Notes under the pieces: generated by a model
The model's input: only the letters and a program-made list of their open reading frames with translations
Database searches by the model: none
Told to the model about the DNA's origin: nothing
Shown here: piece by piece, positions 37,034 through 48,078 of the stretch
How positions within the stretch are numbered: the stretch's first letter is position 1
Layout of the letters: each line of letters begins with the position of its first letter
Assembly: GCF_002088275.1 (NCBI RefSeq)
Contig: NZ_AQQS01000010.1
Coordinates: 62,001-126,000 of the forward strand
Direction of reading: 5' to 3'
From: Aurantimonas sp. 22II-16-19i
GTDB lineage: Bacteria > Pseudomonadota > Alphaproteobacteria > Rhizobiales > Rhizobiaceae
DNA: 64,000 bases
Position numbers and translations under genes: made by a program

Positions 37034-38137
37034 TCATTCGTTTCCGGGCAGGGTGTACAGAATGAACTGGCTCTTCTGGTGACGGCTGAAATTGTTGTCC
37101 GAGGCAACCACGAGCGAACGTTCGCCGCCGATGTCGGGCCCCCAGCTGACCGCCTCGATATTGTCGATGTCGAGCCCGCCGAAGTCGCCCTCGTCGATCT
37201 TGAACCACAGCGTCTTTTTCAGCGGCGCGATGTCTTTGGCCCGCGCATCGGCCGACACTGCCTGCTCATCCCGCGGCGCGACGACGTAGAAGGCGATGCG
37301 ATTGCCGATCCCATCGACATAGGCCCGCTCGACGACGATCAGCCGGCCGTCCGGCAGGGCCAGCAATTCGCTCACCCCGTTGTCGGCATACTTCACCGGC
37401 TGCGTCGGCCGGAACGGGATCGGGTCGGTCTCGTAGAAATACTCGGCCCCGGGGCGTTCGTTGCCGAGATCGATCGTCAGAAGCCGCGACCGGCTGCCGG
37501 CCTCGAAGGTCGCCTTGTCGCCGTCCTGGGCCAGGGCATTTTCGGTGATGGCATAGAGGGTCTGGTCGTCCGGCGAGATCGCGAATCCTTCGAAGGCGAG
37601 ATTGGAGCGGACGCCGCGGGTTCCATCGCCATTCGGCAGGAAGGCTTCCGGCAGGTCGAGGGTTTTCTCCGCCTTGCCGTCCATCGTTGCCACGACGATC
37701 TGCGGCCGGCCTTCGGCATCGCCCTCGCTGGACCAGACGAGACGATCCCGCGTCCCGTCGCGCCGGATCGCCTCGGGATCGACGGCACCCTTGGCGAAGG
37801 CCTCGCCGTCCTCGCTGCGCAGCGTATGGGTCGCCGCGATGTCGAGAGTGGCGATGCCCGTGTCCGACAGGGCGAGCCTCAGTTCGTAGAACCGGGCGGG
37901 CGCCTTGTCCGAGCGGTCGTCGGAGATGGCGTAGAAGAGACCCGTCTCCGCATCAAAGTCGAGGCCGGAAATGCCGCCGAATTCGGTGCCGGCGATCGTC
38001 AGGCCGGTCGGCAGGACGATCTGACCGCGATAGGTCGGCTGCGGCAGCGGCGCGGCGTCCTCGGCGAACACCGCCGTGCTGCTGGCAGCGAGGAAGCCGA
38101 GTGCGGCAGTCGCCATCAGGCGACGAGTGAACGACAT
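37034..38137 (-). CDS. Exported esterase-like/phytase-like beta-propeller protein
   Basis: A protein of 367 residues with a signal peptide (cleavage near VFA-EDA). Motifs of the esterase-like activity of phytase family are GGISGLDFDAETGLFYAISDDRSDKAPARFY, the region VDPEAIRRDG, NLAFEGFAISPDDQTLYAITENAL and GLDIDNIEAVSWGPD near the end. The domain folds as a propeller and acts in the periplasm or outside; the substrate, often a phosphate ester, is unknown. ATG 38137 has GAGG 9 bases upstream; ATG 38152 is an alternative that adds five residues. Confidence 0.9.
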   Translation of the reverse strand: MSFTRRLMATAALGFLAASSTAVFAEDAAPLPQPTYRGQIVLPTGLTIAGTEFGGISGLDFDAETGLFYAISDDRSDKAPARFYELRLALSDTGIATLDIAATHTLRSEDGEAFAKGAVDPEAIRRDGTRDRLVWSSEGDAEGRPQIVVATMDGKAEKTLDLPEAFLPNGDGTRGVRSNLAFEGFAISPDDQTLYAITENALAQDGDKATFEAGSRSRLLTIDLGNERPGAEYFYETDPIPFRPTQPVKYADNGVSELLALPDGRLIVVERAYVDGIGNRIAFYVVAPRDEQAVSADARAKDIAPLKKTLWFKIDEGDFGGLDIDNIEAVSWGPDIGGERSLVVASDNNFSRHQKSQFILYTLPGNE

Positions 38138-38325
38138 GGCGTTTGGCCTCATGGAAACGATGCCCCCTTGTCGCGCCTTCACCTGACAGGGCGATGACAG
38201 GCGGCTTCAGGCAAGAGCCGCCCCGGCCGTCGCCGGTCGGCAGGACGGGACGGGTCAAACGCCCTGTCACAGACCCTCGACACGCCAACCTGCAGCCGGG
38301 CCACCCGGTGAGGTGGTTCGCCCGC

Positions 38326-39288
38326 TCACAGCGGCGTGCGGGACCATGCAAAGCCGCCCTTTCTCGTCTTCTTCAGCCGATAGAGCGCCTCGTCGGCCTG
38401 TCGCAGGAGGTCACGCAGATCGGCGCCGTCCCGCGGCCACAGGCTGGCGCCGATCGTCGCCCCGAGCGTGATCGTGTGATCGCCCGCGATGAACGGTTCC
38501 GCGAAGGCCTGCTCGATGCGCCGGGAGAGGGCGTCGACCTGGCTGGGGGCGCTGAGACCGGGGAGCAGGATGACGAATTCGTCACCGCCGATGCGGAACA
38601 GCAGATCGCTCCCCGGGACGCATTCCCGCAGCCGCCCGGCGACGGCCGTCAAAGCGGCATCTCCGACCTCGTGGCCCATTTGGTCGTTGACCGGCTTGAA
38701 GTTGTCGAGATCAATCAGCAGCACCGCCAGCATCTGGTCCCCGTTGCTGGCGAGGGACGATGTTTCGTCGAGCCACCGCGCCTGCAGGGCGCGCCGGTTG
38801 CCCGCCCCTGTGAGGGCGTCTTCATAGGAGATGCGGCGGAGAGCCTCCTCGGCTTCCTTGCGCGAAGAAATGTCCTCGAAGGTCGCGATCCCGATGTTGA
38901 CGTCGTGCAGGAGGATGCCGCGGTGCTGCACGGTCAGGACCGCCCCATTCGCGCAGAGCACGCGCAACTCGATGGCATCGACCTCCGAAATGCCGCTTGC
39001 CCGGGGCTGCCAGAGGTTCTGCCAGCGCTGGCGCGCGTGAGCCCGACCGGCTGGATCTATATAGGCATGATCGATCCATTCATCGACCGTCCGGAAACTG
39101 CCGTCGCCATAGCCGAACAGCCGTTTGAAGGCCCGGTTCATGAACTGGATCTCGCCGCTGGGCAGCACCGCCCAGGAAATGGCCATCGGAAGGCAATCCA
39201 GGACGACGTACAGGTCGCGCTGGGAGGCGATCTGGCCACTGGTAGCTCTGTCGAGTAGTTCCCGCAATTGTGCCTCCGACAGCCGCAT
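38326..39288 (-). CDS. PAS-GGDEF diguanylate cyclase
   Basis: A soluble protein of 320 residues. A PAS domain near residues 20-140 (LDCLPMAISWAVLPSGEIQFMNRAFKRLFGYGDGS) precedes a GGDEF domain near 150-315, whose active site RIGGDEFVILLPG is intact, so it should make cyclic di-GMP. The RxxD product-inhibition site is absent: Pro stands where the Arg should be before the GSDLLF segment. No EAL domain is present. It probably couples a cytoplasmic signal to biofilm or motility. Divergent from the OmpA-like gene; monocistronic. Confidence 0.93.
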   Translation of the reverse strand: MRLSEAQLRELLDRATSGQIASQRDLYVVLDCLPMAISWAVLPSGEIQFMNRAFKRLFGYGDGSFRTVDEWIDHAYIDPAGRAHARQRWQNLWQPRASGISEVDAIELRVLCANGAVLTVQHRGILLHDVNIGIATFEDISSRKEAEEALRRISYEDALTGAGNRRALQARWLDETSSLASNGDQMLAVLLIDLDNFKPVNDQMGHEVGDAALTAVAGRLRECVPGSDLLFRIGGDEFVILLPGLSAPSQVDALSRRIEQAFAEPFIAGDHTITLGATIGASLWPRDGADLRDLLRQADEALYRLKKTRKGGFAWSRTPL

Positions 39289-39647
39289 CCGGCTCGGTCA
39301 AAGTGTTACGCTGGAATGGGTTTACGATTTGATCGAGATGGCTGTTTCTCGGGAAATTCGACGCAGCGATCGTCGCTCATCGGCGTCACATTCGGCGGCC
39401 ACCGCTCGACGGCGGTGAACCGACGAGCGCTTGCACGATCGGGCGACCGGTGGATCGTCGTGCCAGATCGTCGACGCTGCAGCGATCAGAAGATGACTTC
39501 GCCAGCGCGAGACCGTTGCCTCAAGGCAACACCGGCTCTGAAATCCTGGGCCGCCCGCACAAGCCCTAATCCAGCCGTCTGTGGTCTCTATCGGCCCTTC
39601 AGAAGGACAAGCAAGCGGGCGGCGAATGCCCGATCTCAAGGCTGGAC
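39289..39647. other. Divergent intergenic region
   Basis: 359 bases between the diguanylate cyclase (minus) and the OmpA-like gene (plus); both promoters must lie here. Open frames cross it but have no start signal or family resemblance. I see no strong hairpin. Confidence 0.4.
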
Positions 39648-40313
39648 ATGATGAAGAAACTCGCTCTCGCTCTCGCCCTCACCGCCGCCTTCGCCGGCTG
39701 CACCACCGATCCCTATACGGGCGAACAGAAGATCTCCAACACCCTCGGCGGTGCGGGTATCGGCGCCGGCGTCGGCGCCCTCGGCGGCTACGTGATCGGG
39801 CGGGCGACCGGCACCGATGCCGGCCGTGCCGCCCTGATCGGTGCCGGCGTCGGCACTTTGACCGGCGGCGGCATCGGTCTCTACATGGACAATCAGGAAG
39901 CCAAGCTGCGCCAGCAGCTGCGCGGCACCGGCGTCTCGGTCACCCGCGTCGGCGACCGCATCATCCTCAACATGCCCTCCAACATCACCTTCCCGACCGA
40001 CCAGGCCTCGATCCTGCCGGGCTTCTACCAGACGCTGAACTCCGTCGCGCTCGTGCTGGAAGAGTTCGACCGGTCGATCGTCGACGTCTATGGCCACACC
40101 GACAGCCAGGGCTCGGACTCGTACAACCTGCAGCTCTCGCAGCAGCGCGCTTCCTCGGTCAGCCAGTATCTGGCGAGCCAGGGCGTCAATCCGCGCCGGC
40201 TGAACACCCAAGGCTTCGGCGAGAGCCGGCCGGTCGCGTCGAATGCCACGGAGGCCGGCCGCGCGCAGAACCGCCGGGTGGAGATCTCGATCTCGCCGCT
40301 GACCTCGGGCTGA
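39648..40313 (+). CDS. OmpA-family lipoprotein with glycine-zipper
   Basis: A protein of 221 residues. A lipoprotein signal peptide ends at the lipobox AFAGC. A glycine-zipper stretch (GGAGIGAGVGALGGYVIGRA and GAGVGTLTGGGIGLYMD) follows at about 35-85. The OmpA_C domain occupies 105-215, with DVYGHTDSQGSDSYN and LSQQRASSVSQYLASQGVNPRRL binding peptidoglycan. It is a YiaD/Pal-like outer-membrane tether. ATG 39648 and 39651 are tandem starts; RBS evidence is weak. A strong terminator follows the stop. Confidence 0.93.
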   Translation: MMKKLALALALTAAFAGCTTDPYTGEQKISNTLGGAGIGAGVGALGGYVIGRATGTDAGRAALIGAGVGTLTGGGIGLYMDNQEAKLRQQLRGTGVSVTRVGDRIILNMPSNITFPTDQASILPGFYQTLNSVALVLEEFDRSIVDVYGHTDSQGSDSYNLQLSQQRASSVSQYLASQGVNPRRLNTQGFGESRPVASNATEAGRAQNRRVEISISPLTSG

Positions 40314-40334
40314 TCGCGCGCCCGTCATGTCATG

Positions 40335-40376
40335 AACGACGAAGGCCGGGCTCGATGGGGCCCGGCCTTCGTCGTT
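40335..40376. terminator. Strong intrinsic terminator, bidirectional
   Basis: A perfect 16-base-pair stem (40335-40350 with 40361-40376) and a 10-base loop ending in TTT, 21 bases after the OmpA-like gene. The opposite strand also shows a short T-rich end (GTT), so it may serve the convergent small lipoprotein gene as well. Confidence 0.85.
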
Positions 40377-40464
40377 TCGATGCTTGCAACTGGCGATCTC
40401 GCGGCAATCTGCCCTGCCGCCGCCGGGGAGTGTGGCGCCGGCCCGCGGTCTCGCCGCGCCCGCG

Positions 40465-40680
40465 TCAGTACTGGTTGCCGACCGCGCCTCCGACGGCCGC
40501 GCCGCCGACGCCGCCGACGATGGCGCCGCCGCTACCGGCAATCGCATTTCCGGCCACGGCGCCGGTCGCGCCGCCGATGCCGGCACCCGCCAGCGTCTTC
40601 TGGGTCCGGCTGCAGCCGGCGCTGATCGCCAGCCCGGCGACGAGGCTCAGGACGACGGTGCTCCTCACGATGGTCTTCAT
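40465..40680 (-). CDS. Small glycine-zipper lipoprotein
   Basis: A protein of 71 residues. The signal peptide ends in the lipobox ISAGC (ATG 40680), and the mature part is almost entirely a glycine zipper ([19 protein letters not shown] and [17 protein letters not shown]), ending in NQY. Such proteins are YmgG/YMGG-like envelope lipoproteins. It converges on the OmpA-like gene, which carries the same kind of zipper. Role unknown, probably envelope stress or structure. Confidence 0.82.
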   Translation of the reverse strand: MKTIVRSTVVLSLVAGLAISAGCSRTQKTLAGAGIGGATGAVAGNAIAGSGGAIVGGVGGAAVGGAVGNQY

Positions 40681-40901
40681 GTCTCGATCCTTCCGAAACG
40701 CACACTTGGTTGGTGAAGGAGAAACTCGGGCACGCTGGCAAAATGACAAGGTTTTTCAACGGCGCCTTTGTGACCCGGCTATCGAGGTGCTCCTCGGCGC
40801 CCGCTCCTTCAAACGATTTTAGCCGGCCGGCGCTCTTCCGATCACACGCTGCCGCCGCTATTGGCAGATCAGCCAAACGTCTTCGAAGGAGGGGCACCCC
40901 C

Positions 40902-42290
<1,389 letters not shown>

Positions 42291-42385
42291 CGGCCGGGAC
42301 TGACAAAACGGCACGACGCCATGCCTGACGCATGGGCCAGCCGGACGCAGGGGCTGCGCCAGCTCCCTTTCCCCGCCGCCCAACC

Positions 42386-42408
42386 CCTTCTCCCCGCCCG
42401 GGAGAAGG
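42386..42408. repeat. Short palindromic intergenic repeat
   Basis: CCTTCTCCC/GGGAGAAGG arms of 9 bases around a 5-base loop, within the 297-base gap after fumC. This kind of CTCTCCC...GGGAGAAGG palindrome is frequent between genes in many high-GC proteobacteria. The rest of the gap, with AT-richer DNA at 42460-42520, probably holds the promoter of the DoxX gene. Confidence 0.75.
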
Positions 42409-42587
42409 CCGCCGCAGGGCCCGGCCGGGAGAGGCAGCGCTGGATCTCTGCTGCCCGATTGTATCGTCGATCATTGACAATTCGTTGGCTATTCGCCCCG
42501 ATGCATTGACGATCGCTCTCGGCTATCTCTGCGTCATCGAAACCGACCCGACGGAAATCCCGGCCGGGCGATCATCGGAGCCACACC

Positions 42588-42968
42588 ATGAACCAGACCC
42601 TGATTCTCGCCGGCCGCGTTCTCCTCGCGGCCATCTTCGTCATCTCCGGCTTCGGCAAGCTGGCCGGCGCCGAGGGCTTTTCCGGCTTCCTCGCCAGCCT
42701 GAACTTCCCGGCGCCGCTTCTCATGGCCTATCTCGTCGGCGCCTTCGAGCTCTTGGCCGGCATTGCCGTCGTCGTCGGCTTCCAGACGAGGATCGTCGGC
42801 ATCGCGCTCGCCCTCTTCTGTGTCGCCACCGGCTTCCTCGTCCATGGCGCGGATCAGACGGCGCTTCTGAAGAACATTGCTCTTGCCGGTGGCTTCCTCG
42901 TTCTCGCCGGCTCCGGCGCCGGTTCGATCGCCGTCGACAAGACCAAGCGCGAGAGCCGCTACGCCTGA
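42588..42968 (+). CDS. DoxX-family membrane protein
   Basis: A protein of 126 residues with four hydrophobic helices and the DoxX pattern: LAGRVLLAAIFVISGFGKLAGAEGF, then LMAYLVGAFELLAGIAVVVGFQTR and GADQTALLKNIALAGGFLVLAG. DoxX-like proteins are inner-membrane subunits of quinol oxidase relatives or of redox-stress complexes (with SodA and a thiosulfate-related partner in some bacteria). ATG 42588 is preceded by ATCGGAGCC. Function here undefined. Confidence 0.88.
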   Translation: MNQTLILAGRVLLAAIFVISGFGKLAGAEGFSGFLASLNFPAPLLMAYLVGAFELLAGIAVVVGFQTRIVGIALALFCVATGFLVHGADQTALLKNIALAGGFLVLAGSGAGSIAVDKTKRESRYA

Positions 42969-42993
42969 TCGGCGGCCAACGCCGCCGCCTGCC

Positions 42994-43467
42994 TCACGGC
43001 GCCGGGTTCTCGGTCGCGAGCGGCATGTTCGCCTTGTATTCCTTCTTGGCGCGTTCGGCTTCGGCGGACGCGCCGGTTTGCGCCCCGGCCGCGGCTGAAG
43101 CCTCTTCCGCCTCGTCGCCGGCGGCGAGCGTCGTGACGTCGAGGCGCGCCGTGGGCCTGTAGGGATTGCCCGCCTCGCTCTCGCCGCTCCGGTCCGCCGC
43201 GGCTGCGCCGGAACTCGCCGAGGCTGCGGAAGTGCCGCTGCTCCCCGCAGCTTTCTGCGCCCTGGCCAGGTCGGCCGTGTATCTCGAAACCAGCGCCTGC
43301 TGCGTCGTCGCCTCCTCGCTGTCGCCGGCGGCCTCGGCATCGCTCGCGGCCTTCTGGGCGGAGGCGAGCCTTTCCTTGATGGCGGCGACGTCGTCTTTGC
43401 CGGCACTCGTGCTGTCGCTGGACAGCACGGTGCTGGTCGTGCTCCCCGATCCGATGGTCAGTGACAT
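42994..43467 (-). CDS. Hypothetical Ala/Ser/Glu-rich protein
   Basis: A protein of 157 residues with no recognised family. The N-terminus is Ser/Thr-rich (SLTIGSGSTTSTVLSSDS), a charged helix follows (VAAIKERLASAQKAASDAEAAG), then low-complexity Ala/Ser/Glu stretches, ending in RAKKEYKANMPLA. The middle helix could form a coiled coil. There is no signal peptide or membrane helix. Strong composition bias raises the risk of a false call; the start at ATG 43467 is a guess. It lies downstream of hisG on the same strand. Confidence 0.5.
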   Translation of the reverse strand: MSLTIGSGSTTSTVLSSDSTSAGKDDVAAIKERLASAQKAASDAEAAGDSEEATTQQALVSRYTADLARAQKAAGSSGTSAASASSGAAAADRSGESEAGNPYRPTARLDVTTLAAGDEAEEASAAAGAQTGASAEAERAKKEYKANMPLATENPAP

Positions 43468-43610
43468 GCGCCGGTCTCCGCTGGCTGGAAGGTCGTTGAA
43501 AAGACGACCATCAGCTAGAGGTATGATCGTCAAGGAAGCCTTGCCGCAGGCGTTTCGGCAGGTTTCATCCTGTTACGAAACCTTTCCCGCAGGGAGGGAC
43601 CGGCGCGGCC

Positions 43611-44303
43611 TCAGCGCGCGAAGCGGCCGGCGAGCGCGTCGCGCAAGGCGCCCTCGCCCGCCTCGGGCCGACGCGCATGGGAGCGAACCAGACAGGCCTC
43701 CGACTTCAGGATCACCCCGTCCGACAGGATCTTCAGCTGATTGGCGACGAGCGTCGAACCGGTCGAGGTGATGTCGACGATGATGTCGGCGGAGCCCGCC
43801 GCCGGCGCACCCTCGGTGGCGCCGAGGCTCTCGACGATGCGATAGCTCTGGATGCCGTGGATACGGCTGAAGAAGCCCTGGGTCAGCCGCCAGTACTTGG
43901 TCGCGATCCGCAAGCGGCGCCCGTGGCGCGCCCGGAACGATCCGGCCACGTCGCCGAGATCATCCATGGTCTCGACGTCGACCCAGGCTTCCGGCACCGC
44001 CACGACGACGTCGGCATGGCCGAAGCCGAGGCGGGCGACGATGCCGACCGTCCGGTCGGGATCGGCCACCGTCTCGCGGATCAGGTCCTCGCCGGTGATG
44101 CCGAAATCGACCGCGCCGTCGCGCAGTTCGCGGGCGATCTCCGAGGCCGACAGGAGCAGGACCTCGAGCCCGTCCAGTCCTTCGACCTGCGTACGGTAGG
44201 AGCGGGTCTCGCCGGCGGTGACGGTAATTCCGGCATCCTTCAGCGCGGCCACGGATTTCTCCATCAGCCGGCCCTTGGAGGGAATGGCGAGGGTGATGGT
44301 CAT
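43611..44303 (-). CDS. hisG: ATP phosphoribosyltransferase, short form
   Basis: The first enzyme of histidine biosynthesis, joining ATP and PRPP. At 230 residues it is the short form (HisG-S), which lacks the regulatory ACT-like domain and needs His[10 protein letters not shown] at the start is the typical beginning and the PRPP loop is VDIISTGSTL-like ([13 protein letters not shown]). The gene follows hisZ by 46 bases, giving the operon hisS-hisZ-hisG. ATG 44303 has GGGAGGG upstream. Feedback by histidine acts through the HisGZ complex. Confidence 0.96.
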   Translation of the reverse strand: MTITLAIPSKGRLMEKSVAALKDAGITVTAGETRSYRTQVEGLDGLEVLLLSASEIARELRDGAVDFGITGEDLIRETVADPDRTVGIVARLGFGHADVVVAVPEAWVDVETMDDLGDVAGSFRARHGRRLRIATKYWRLTQGFFSRIHGIQSYRIVESLGATEGAPAAGSADIIVDITSTGSTLVANQLKILSDGVILKSEACLVRSHARRPEAGEGALRDALAGRFAR

Positions 44304-44349
44304 TGGCTGCCCTCCCATCGATGGAGATCGCAAAGGCTCTTTCCGACGC

Positions 44350-45486
44350 TCATGCGGATACTCCGGAATTCGATACCCTCTCGATCCGGTCGAGCCAGAG
44401 CGAGAAGCCGACGGCCGGGATCGGCATGTCGGCACCGAGGATGGTCATCAGACGGTCGTAGCGCCCGCCGCCAACGAGCGGATCCTCGGCGCCTCGCTCC
44501 CGCGCCTCGAAGACGAGGCCGGTATAGTAGTCGATCGGCCGGCCGAAGGCGGCGCGGTAGGTGACGCGGGCGAGATCGACATTCGCCGCCTGGAGCGCGA
44601 GATTGCGGGTCTGGAACGCCGTCATCGCCCGGCCGAGATCGAGGCCGACCGTCCCCATCAGATCGGCAAGACGGTCGCCGGCCTCGTCGAGCGGGCAGTC
44701 GATGGCAAGGAAGGTCTCCAGCAGCTGCAAGGGACCCTCCCCGAGCCGCGCCTCGGCGACGGCGACCTTCTCGATCAGCCGCGCAGCGATCTCGCCTGGC
44801 GAACGGCCGGAATGGAGCGGCAGCCCCGCCTCTTCCATACGCATCCGTATGAGGCGCGTCAGCGCGCCCTCCTCGCGGTCGCGGGCGAGGTCGAGCAGGT
44901 CCGGCGCGACGTCTCCCAGGGCACTTTCGGGCGCCCGCGACAGGTTCTCCAGCGCGGCGCGCAGCTGGCCGTCATGGCCGAAGGTGCGGATCAGCCGCCG
45001 CTGCCAGCCTTCCGGCAGCCCCAGCGCCCGCAGCACCGCCTCGAACAGGCCCTGGTCGCCGAGAATGACGTCGAGGTGGTCCGGCGAAACGCCGCAGGTT
45101 TCGAGGCTCGCCAGCGCGTCGGCAACGGCGCGGGCATCGGCGGTCGCACGGTTCTCCTCGCCGAGATCTTCGATCCCGGCCTGCACGAATTCTCCCGGTC
45201 CGTCCGCCCGCTGGCGAAAGACCAGGCCGCGATAGGAATAGCGCCGGGGCAGGTCCGCGCCCTCGGCGATGTGGCGCATACAGACGGGTATGGTGAAATC
45301 CGGCCTGAGGCACAGATTCTCGCCGCCCTCGCCTCGCGTCAGGAAGATGCGCCGGCGCAGCGCTTCGCCGGCCGTGTCGAGATAGGGCTCGGCCGGCAGG
45401 ATGATCGCGGTCTCGGCCAGCGCCGCGCCGCGCGTGGCGAACAGCCGGTCGAGCGCGTCGCCCATGGCGTCGTCGGAGGTCGGCAC
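44350..45486 (-). CDS. hisZ: ATP phosphoribosyltransferase regulatory subunit
   Basis: A protein of 378 residues, a catalytically inactive paralogue of histidyl-tRNA synthetase that activates short HisG and carries histidine feedback. Synthetase-like motifs are visible: [14 protein letters not shown]-like region ([15 protein letters not shown]), [27 protein letters not shown] and the C-terminal [10 protein letters not shown] and GGGRYDRLM. It lacks the anticodon domain. The start is uncertain: GTG 45486, TTG 45495 (overlapping the hisS stop by TTGA) or ATG 45465 are possible. It is coupled to hisS upstream and hisG downstream. Confidence 0.93.
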   Translation of the reverse strand: MPTSDDAMGDALDRLFATRGAALAETAIILPAEPYLDTAGEALRRRIFLTRGEGGENLCLRPDFTIPVCMRHIAEGADLPRRYSYRGLVFRQRADGPGEFVQAGIEDLGEENRATADARAVADALASLETCGVSPDHLDVILGDQGLFEAVLRALGLPEGWQRRLIRTFGHDGQLRAALENLSRAPESALGDVAPDLLDLARDREEGALTRLIRMRMEEAGLPLHSGRSPGEIAARLIEKVAVAEARLGEGPLQLLETFLAIDCPLDEAGDRLADLMGTVGLDLGRAMTAFQTRNLALQAANVDLARVTYRAAFGRPIDYYTGLVFEARERGAEDPLVGGGRYDRLMTILGADMPIPAVGFSLWLDRIERVSNSGVSA

Positions 45487-45491
45487 GGTGT

Positions 45492-47132
45492 TCAAGCCTT
45501 GCCGGACTGGCGGGCGAGGATGTCGCGAACGGCGGCGATCATCGCTTCCGGATTGGCCGGATCGTAGTCGACCATCTCCTGCCCCGCCCGCGCCTCGCGC
45601 CATTCGGCATTGTCGGTGATCGTCGCCGACACTTCCTTGCCGAGCGCCAGATCCTTCACCTGCACCTTGCCGGCGGCCTTTTCGTCGCCACCCTGGATGA
45701 TCACGCAAGGGGCATTGCGCCGATCGGCATATTGCAGCTGCTTGCCGAACTGCTTGGGATTGCCCTGGAACACCTCGACCGGCACCGGGACTGCGGTCGG
45801 ATTGCCATTCGCGTCGGTATTCAGCGCATTGCGCAGCGTCGTCGCCATCGCCTGGTAGTCGGCCATGCGGTCGCGGTCCATGACGGTGACGACCACCGGG
45901 CCGGTGCGCTCCGACGTCTCGAGCCGCCCGAGATTCTTCAGCGCCGTCATCAATCGCGAGACGCCGATGGAAAAGCCCGTCGCCGGCACCAGCTGGCTCA
46001 TGAAGCGCGACACCAGCCCGTCATAGCGCCCGCCGCCGCCGACGGAGCCGAAGCGCACGACCTCGCCCTTTTCGTTGGTGACGTCGAAGAGGAGTTCGGC
46101 TTCGAAGACCGGGCCGGTGTAGTATTCGAGGCCGCGGACGACTGATGGGTCGATCTTCATGCGGTCGAAAACGTAACCCGCATTCTGACAGAGATCGCTT
46201 ATTGTCCGAAGTTCCGCCATTCCCTCGTGATAAAGCTTGGATGCGAGAAAAAGCCTGTCCAAGTTGTCGAGGGTTGCCGGATTACCCATGCCGAAAGTAA
46301 CGTTGTCGTCTCCGAATTTTGCTGTCGCAACCAGTTCACCTGGGGACGCGCCGATTCGAGGATCGCCCTCTTGGCGCACACCCGGCTGGCTCATGACGAA
46401 ACGGAATAATTGATAGCTGGAATCCTCATCCAGCCCCGCTCCCGGCGTGAAATCGCCGCTCTCGTCTTTGCGCCCCGCGCCGAGCAGCAGCCGGACGCCC
46501 TCCGGCCCAAACTTGTCCAACTTGTCGATCGCCCGGAGCACCGTCAGCCGCCGTCCGGCATTCTCCTCGCCACCGAGGCCGATCGCCTCCAGCACCCCGT
46601 CGAGCACCTTCCGGTTGTTCACCCGGATGACGTATTGCCCGCGCGGGATGCCCAGCGCCTCCATCGTGTCGGCCATCATCATCGCCATCTCGGCGTCGGC
46701 CGAGACGTTCGGCGCGCCGACGATGTCGGCATCGAACTGCATGAACTGGCGAAACCGCCCCGGCCCCGGCTTCTCGTTGCGGAAGACATAGCCCGCCCGG
46801 TAGCTGCGATAGGGCTTCGGCAGGGTTTCGTAGTTCTCGGCCACATAGCGGGCGAGCGGCGCGGTGAGATCGTAGCGGAGCGACATCCACTGCTCGTCGT
46901 CGTCCTCGATCGAGAACACGCCCTCGTTCGGCCGGTCGCTATCGGGCAGGAACTTGCCGAGCGCATCGGTATATTCGAACACCGGCGTCTCCACCGGCTC
47001 GAAACCGTAGGTCTCGTAGACCCGGCGGATCTTCGCCAGCATCTCGTCCTGTGCGCGCAGATCGGAGGCGTCCCGATCGACGAAGCCGCGCGGCACCCGC
47101 GCCGTCACCCGTTTCGGCTTTTTCGCAGCCAT
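45492..47132 (-). CDS. hisS: Histidyl-tRNA synthetase
   Basis: A class II aminoacyl-tRNA synthetase of 546 residues. Motif 2 is [29 protein letters not shown], the histidine-binding region is [17 protein letters not shown] and motif 3 is [13 protein letters not shown]; the C-terminal anticodon domain follows. It is longer than most bacterial HisRS (about 420-430) because of an extended insertion and a long C-terminus, as in Hyphomicrobiales. The stretch at 46150-46435, coding for the domain after residue ~230, is clearly AT-richer than its surroundings (see findings). First gene of the hisS-hisZ-hisG operon. Confidence 0.95.
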   Translation of the reverse strand: MAAKKPKRVTARVPRGFVDRDASDLRAQDEMLAKIRRVYETYGFEPVETPVFEYTDALGKFLPDSDRPNEGVFSIEDDDEQWMSLRYDLTAPLARYVAENYETLPKPYRSYRAGYVFRNEKPGPGRFRQFMQFDADIVGAPNVSADAEMAMMMADTMEALGIPRGQYVIRVNNRKVLDGVLEAIGLGGEENAGRRLTVLRAIDKLDKFGPEGVRLLLGAGRKDESGDFTPGAGLDEDSSYQLFRFVMSQPGVRQEGDPRIGASPGELVATAKFGDDNVTFGMGNPATLDNLDRLFLASKLYHEGMAELRTISDLCQNAGYVFDRMKIDPSVVRGLEYYTGPVFEAELLFDVTNEKGEVVRFGSVGGGGRYDGLVSRFMSQLVPATGFSIGVSRLMTALKNLGRLETSERTGPVVVTVMDRDRMADYQAMATTLRNALNTDANGNPTAVPVPVEVFQGNPKQFGKQLQYADRRNAPCVIIQGGDEKAAGKVQVKDLALGKEVSATITDNAEWREARAGQEMVDYDPANPEAMIAAVRDILARQSGKA

Positions 47133-47346
47133 GTCCGTTTCACCAAAGTTTGCGCGCCGGCCATCTAATGCAATGCGCGAAAAGCGCACCGACACCTGCT
47201 CCGTCGCATATGACTTGTCTCGCGAGCGGCTTAGACCATCGAAACGGGTGGCTCAAGGCGGAGGATGGGCTCGCGCGCGCTTCGAAGAGCTGGAACGCGC
47301 GGCGCTCATGATACTATATTGGGGCGACCTTGCGAGGAGATGCGCG

Positions 47347-47628
47347 ATGACCAGCATCACGATCACCAATATCGACGGCGATTTGTCTGCTCGGCTTCGG
47401 CGTCGGGCCACGGAACACGACCGTTCCATCGAAGAGGAAGCGTCGCTGCTGTTGAAGTGGGCGCTCGAAGTGCCGGAAGATCAGCTCGGCATTCCACCTG
47501 CACGCGAGCATGCCTCTCCGCCGCGGAACCTCTACGAGGCCATTCGCAGACACATCGATCCCATCGGCGGTGTCGACTTGGAGCTTCCCGCGCGGGAAAT
47601 GATCCGCGAACCGCCGACGTTCGACTGA
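47347..47628 (+). CDS. FitA-like antitoxin (ribbon-helix-helix)
   Basis: An antitoxin of 93 residues. The first 45 form a ribbon-helix-helix: SITITNIDGDLSARLRRRATEHDRSIEEEASLLLKWAL, the pattern of FitA/VapB DNA-binding antitoxins. The remainder, with acidic ends, should wrap its toxin. ATG 47347 has GAGGAG 7 bases upstream. The PIN-domain toxin gene begins 6 bases after its stop. The protein probably represses the operon by binding the promoter in the 200 bases upstream. Confidence 0.88.
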   Translation: MTSITITNIDGDLSARLRRRATEHDRSIEEEASLLLKWALEVPEDQLGIPPAREHASPPRNLYEAIRRHIDPIGGVDLELPAREMIREPPTFD

Positions 47629-47634
47629 AGCTGA

Positions 47635-48054
47635 ATGATCGTCCTCGATACCAACGTTCTTTCCGAAGTCATCAAGGTGGCGCCGCATCCGGCGGTGCGG
47701 AACTGGTTCATCGGCTTGCAACCAGCAAGCGTTTGCATCACAGCCGTAACCGAGGCTGAGTTGCGATACGGTGCCGAGATACTCCCTGACGGTAAGCGCA
47801 AGACGTCGTTGCTCAAAGCAATCGACAGCACGATCACATTGGCCAAAGGTGGCGGCACCGTGCCTTTCGACCGAGAGGCAGCCGAGCAATTCGCTTTGAT
47901 CGCTGCAGCCCGCCGTCGCTCGGGCCGTCCAACCAGTTTGCCGGACTGTCAAATCGCGGCAATCGTTCGCGCACGAAATCTGGTTCTGGCCACACGCAAC
48001 ATCAAGGACTTCACGGATTGCGGGATCGCGCTTGTCGACCCTTGGAAGGCTTAA
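47635..48054 (+). CDS. FitB-like PIN-domain toxin
   Basis: A ribonuclease-type toxin of 139 residues. PIN acidic residues are in place: Asp in MIVLDTNVLSE (residues 1-11), Glu in AVTEAELRYG, Asp in LPDCQIAAIV and Asp in TRNIKDFTD. FitB/VapC toxins cut RNA and are inhibited by the RHH antitoxin encoded just upstream. The frame is intact, so this module can be functional, in contrast to the second PIN gene at 49.9 kb. Terminates in the 24-base gap before the convergent UdgX gene. Confidence 0.9.
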   Translation: MIVLDTNVLSEVIKVAPHPAVRNWFIGLQPASVCITAVTEAELRYGAEILPDGKRKTSLLKAIDSTITLAKGGGTVPFDREAAEQFALIAAARRRSGRPTSLPDCQIAAIVRARNLVLATRNIKDFTDCGIALVDPWKA

Positions 48055-48078
48055 GCTCCAGCGCCCCCGAAGCCTCCC

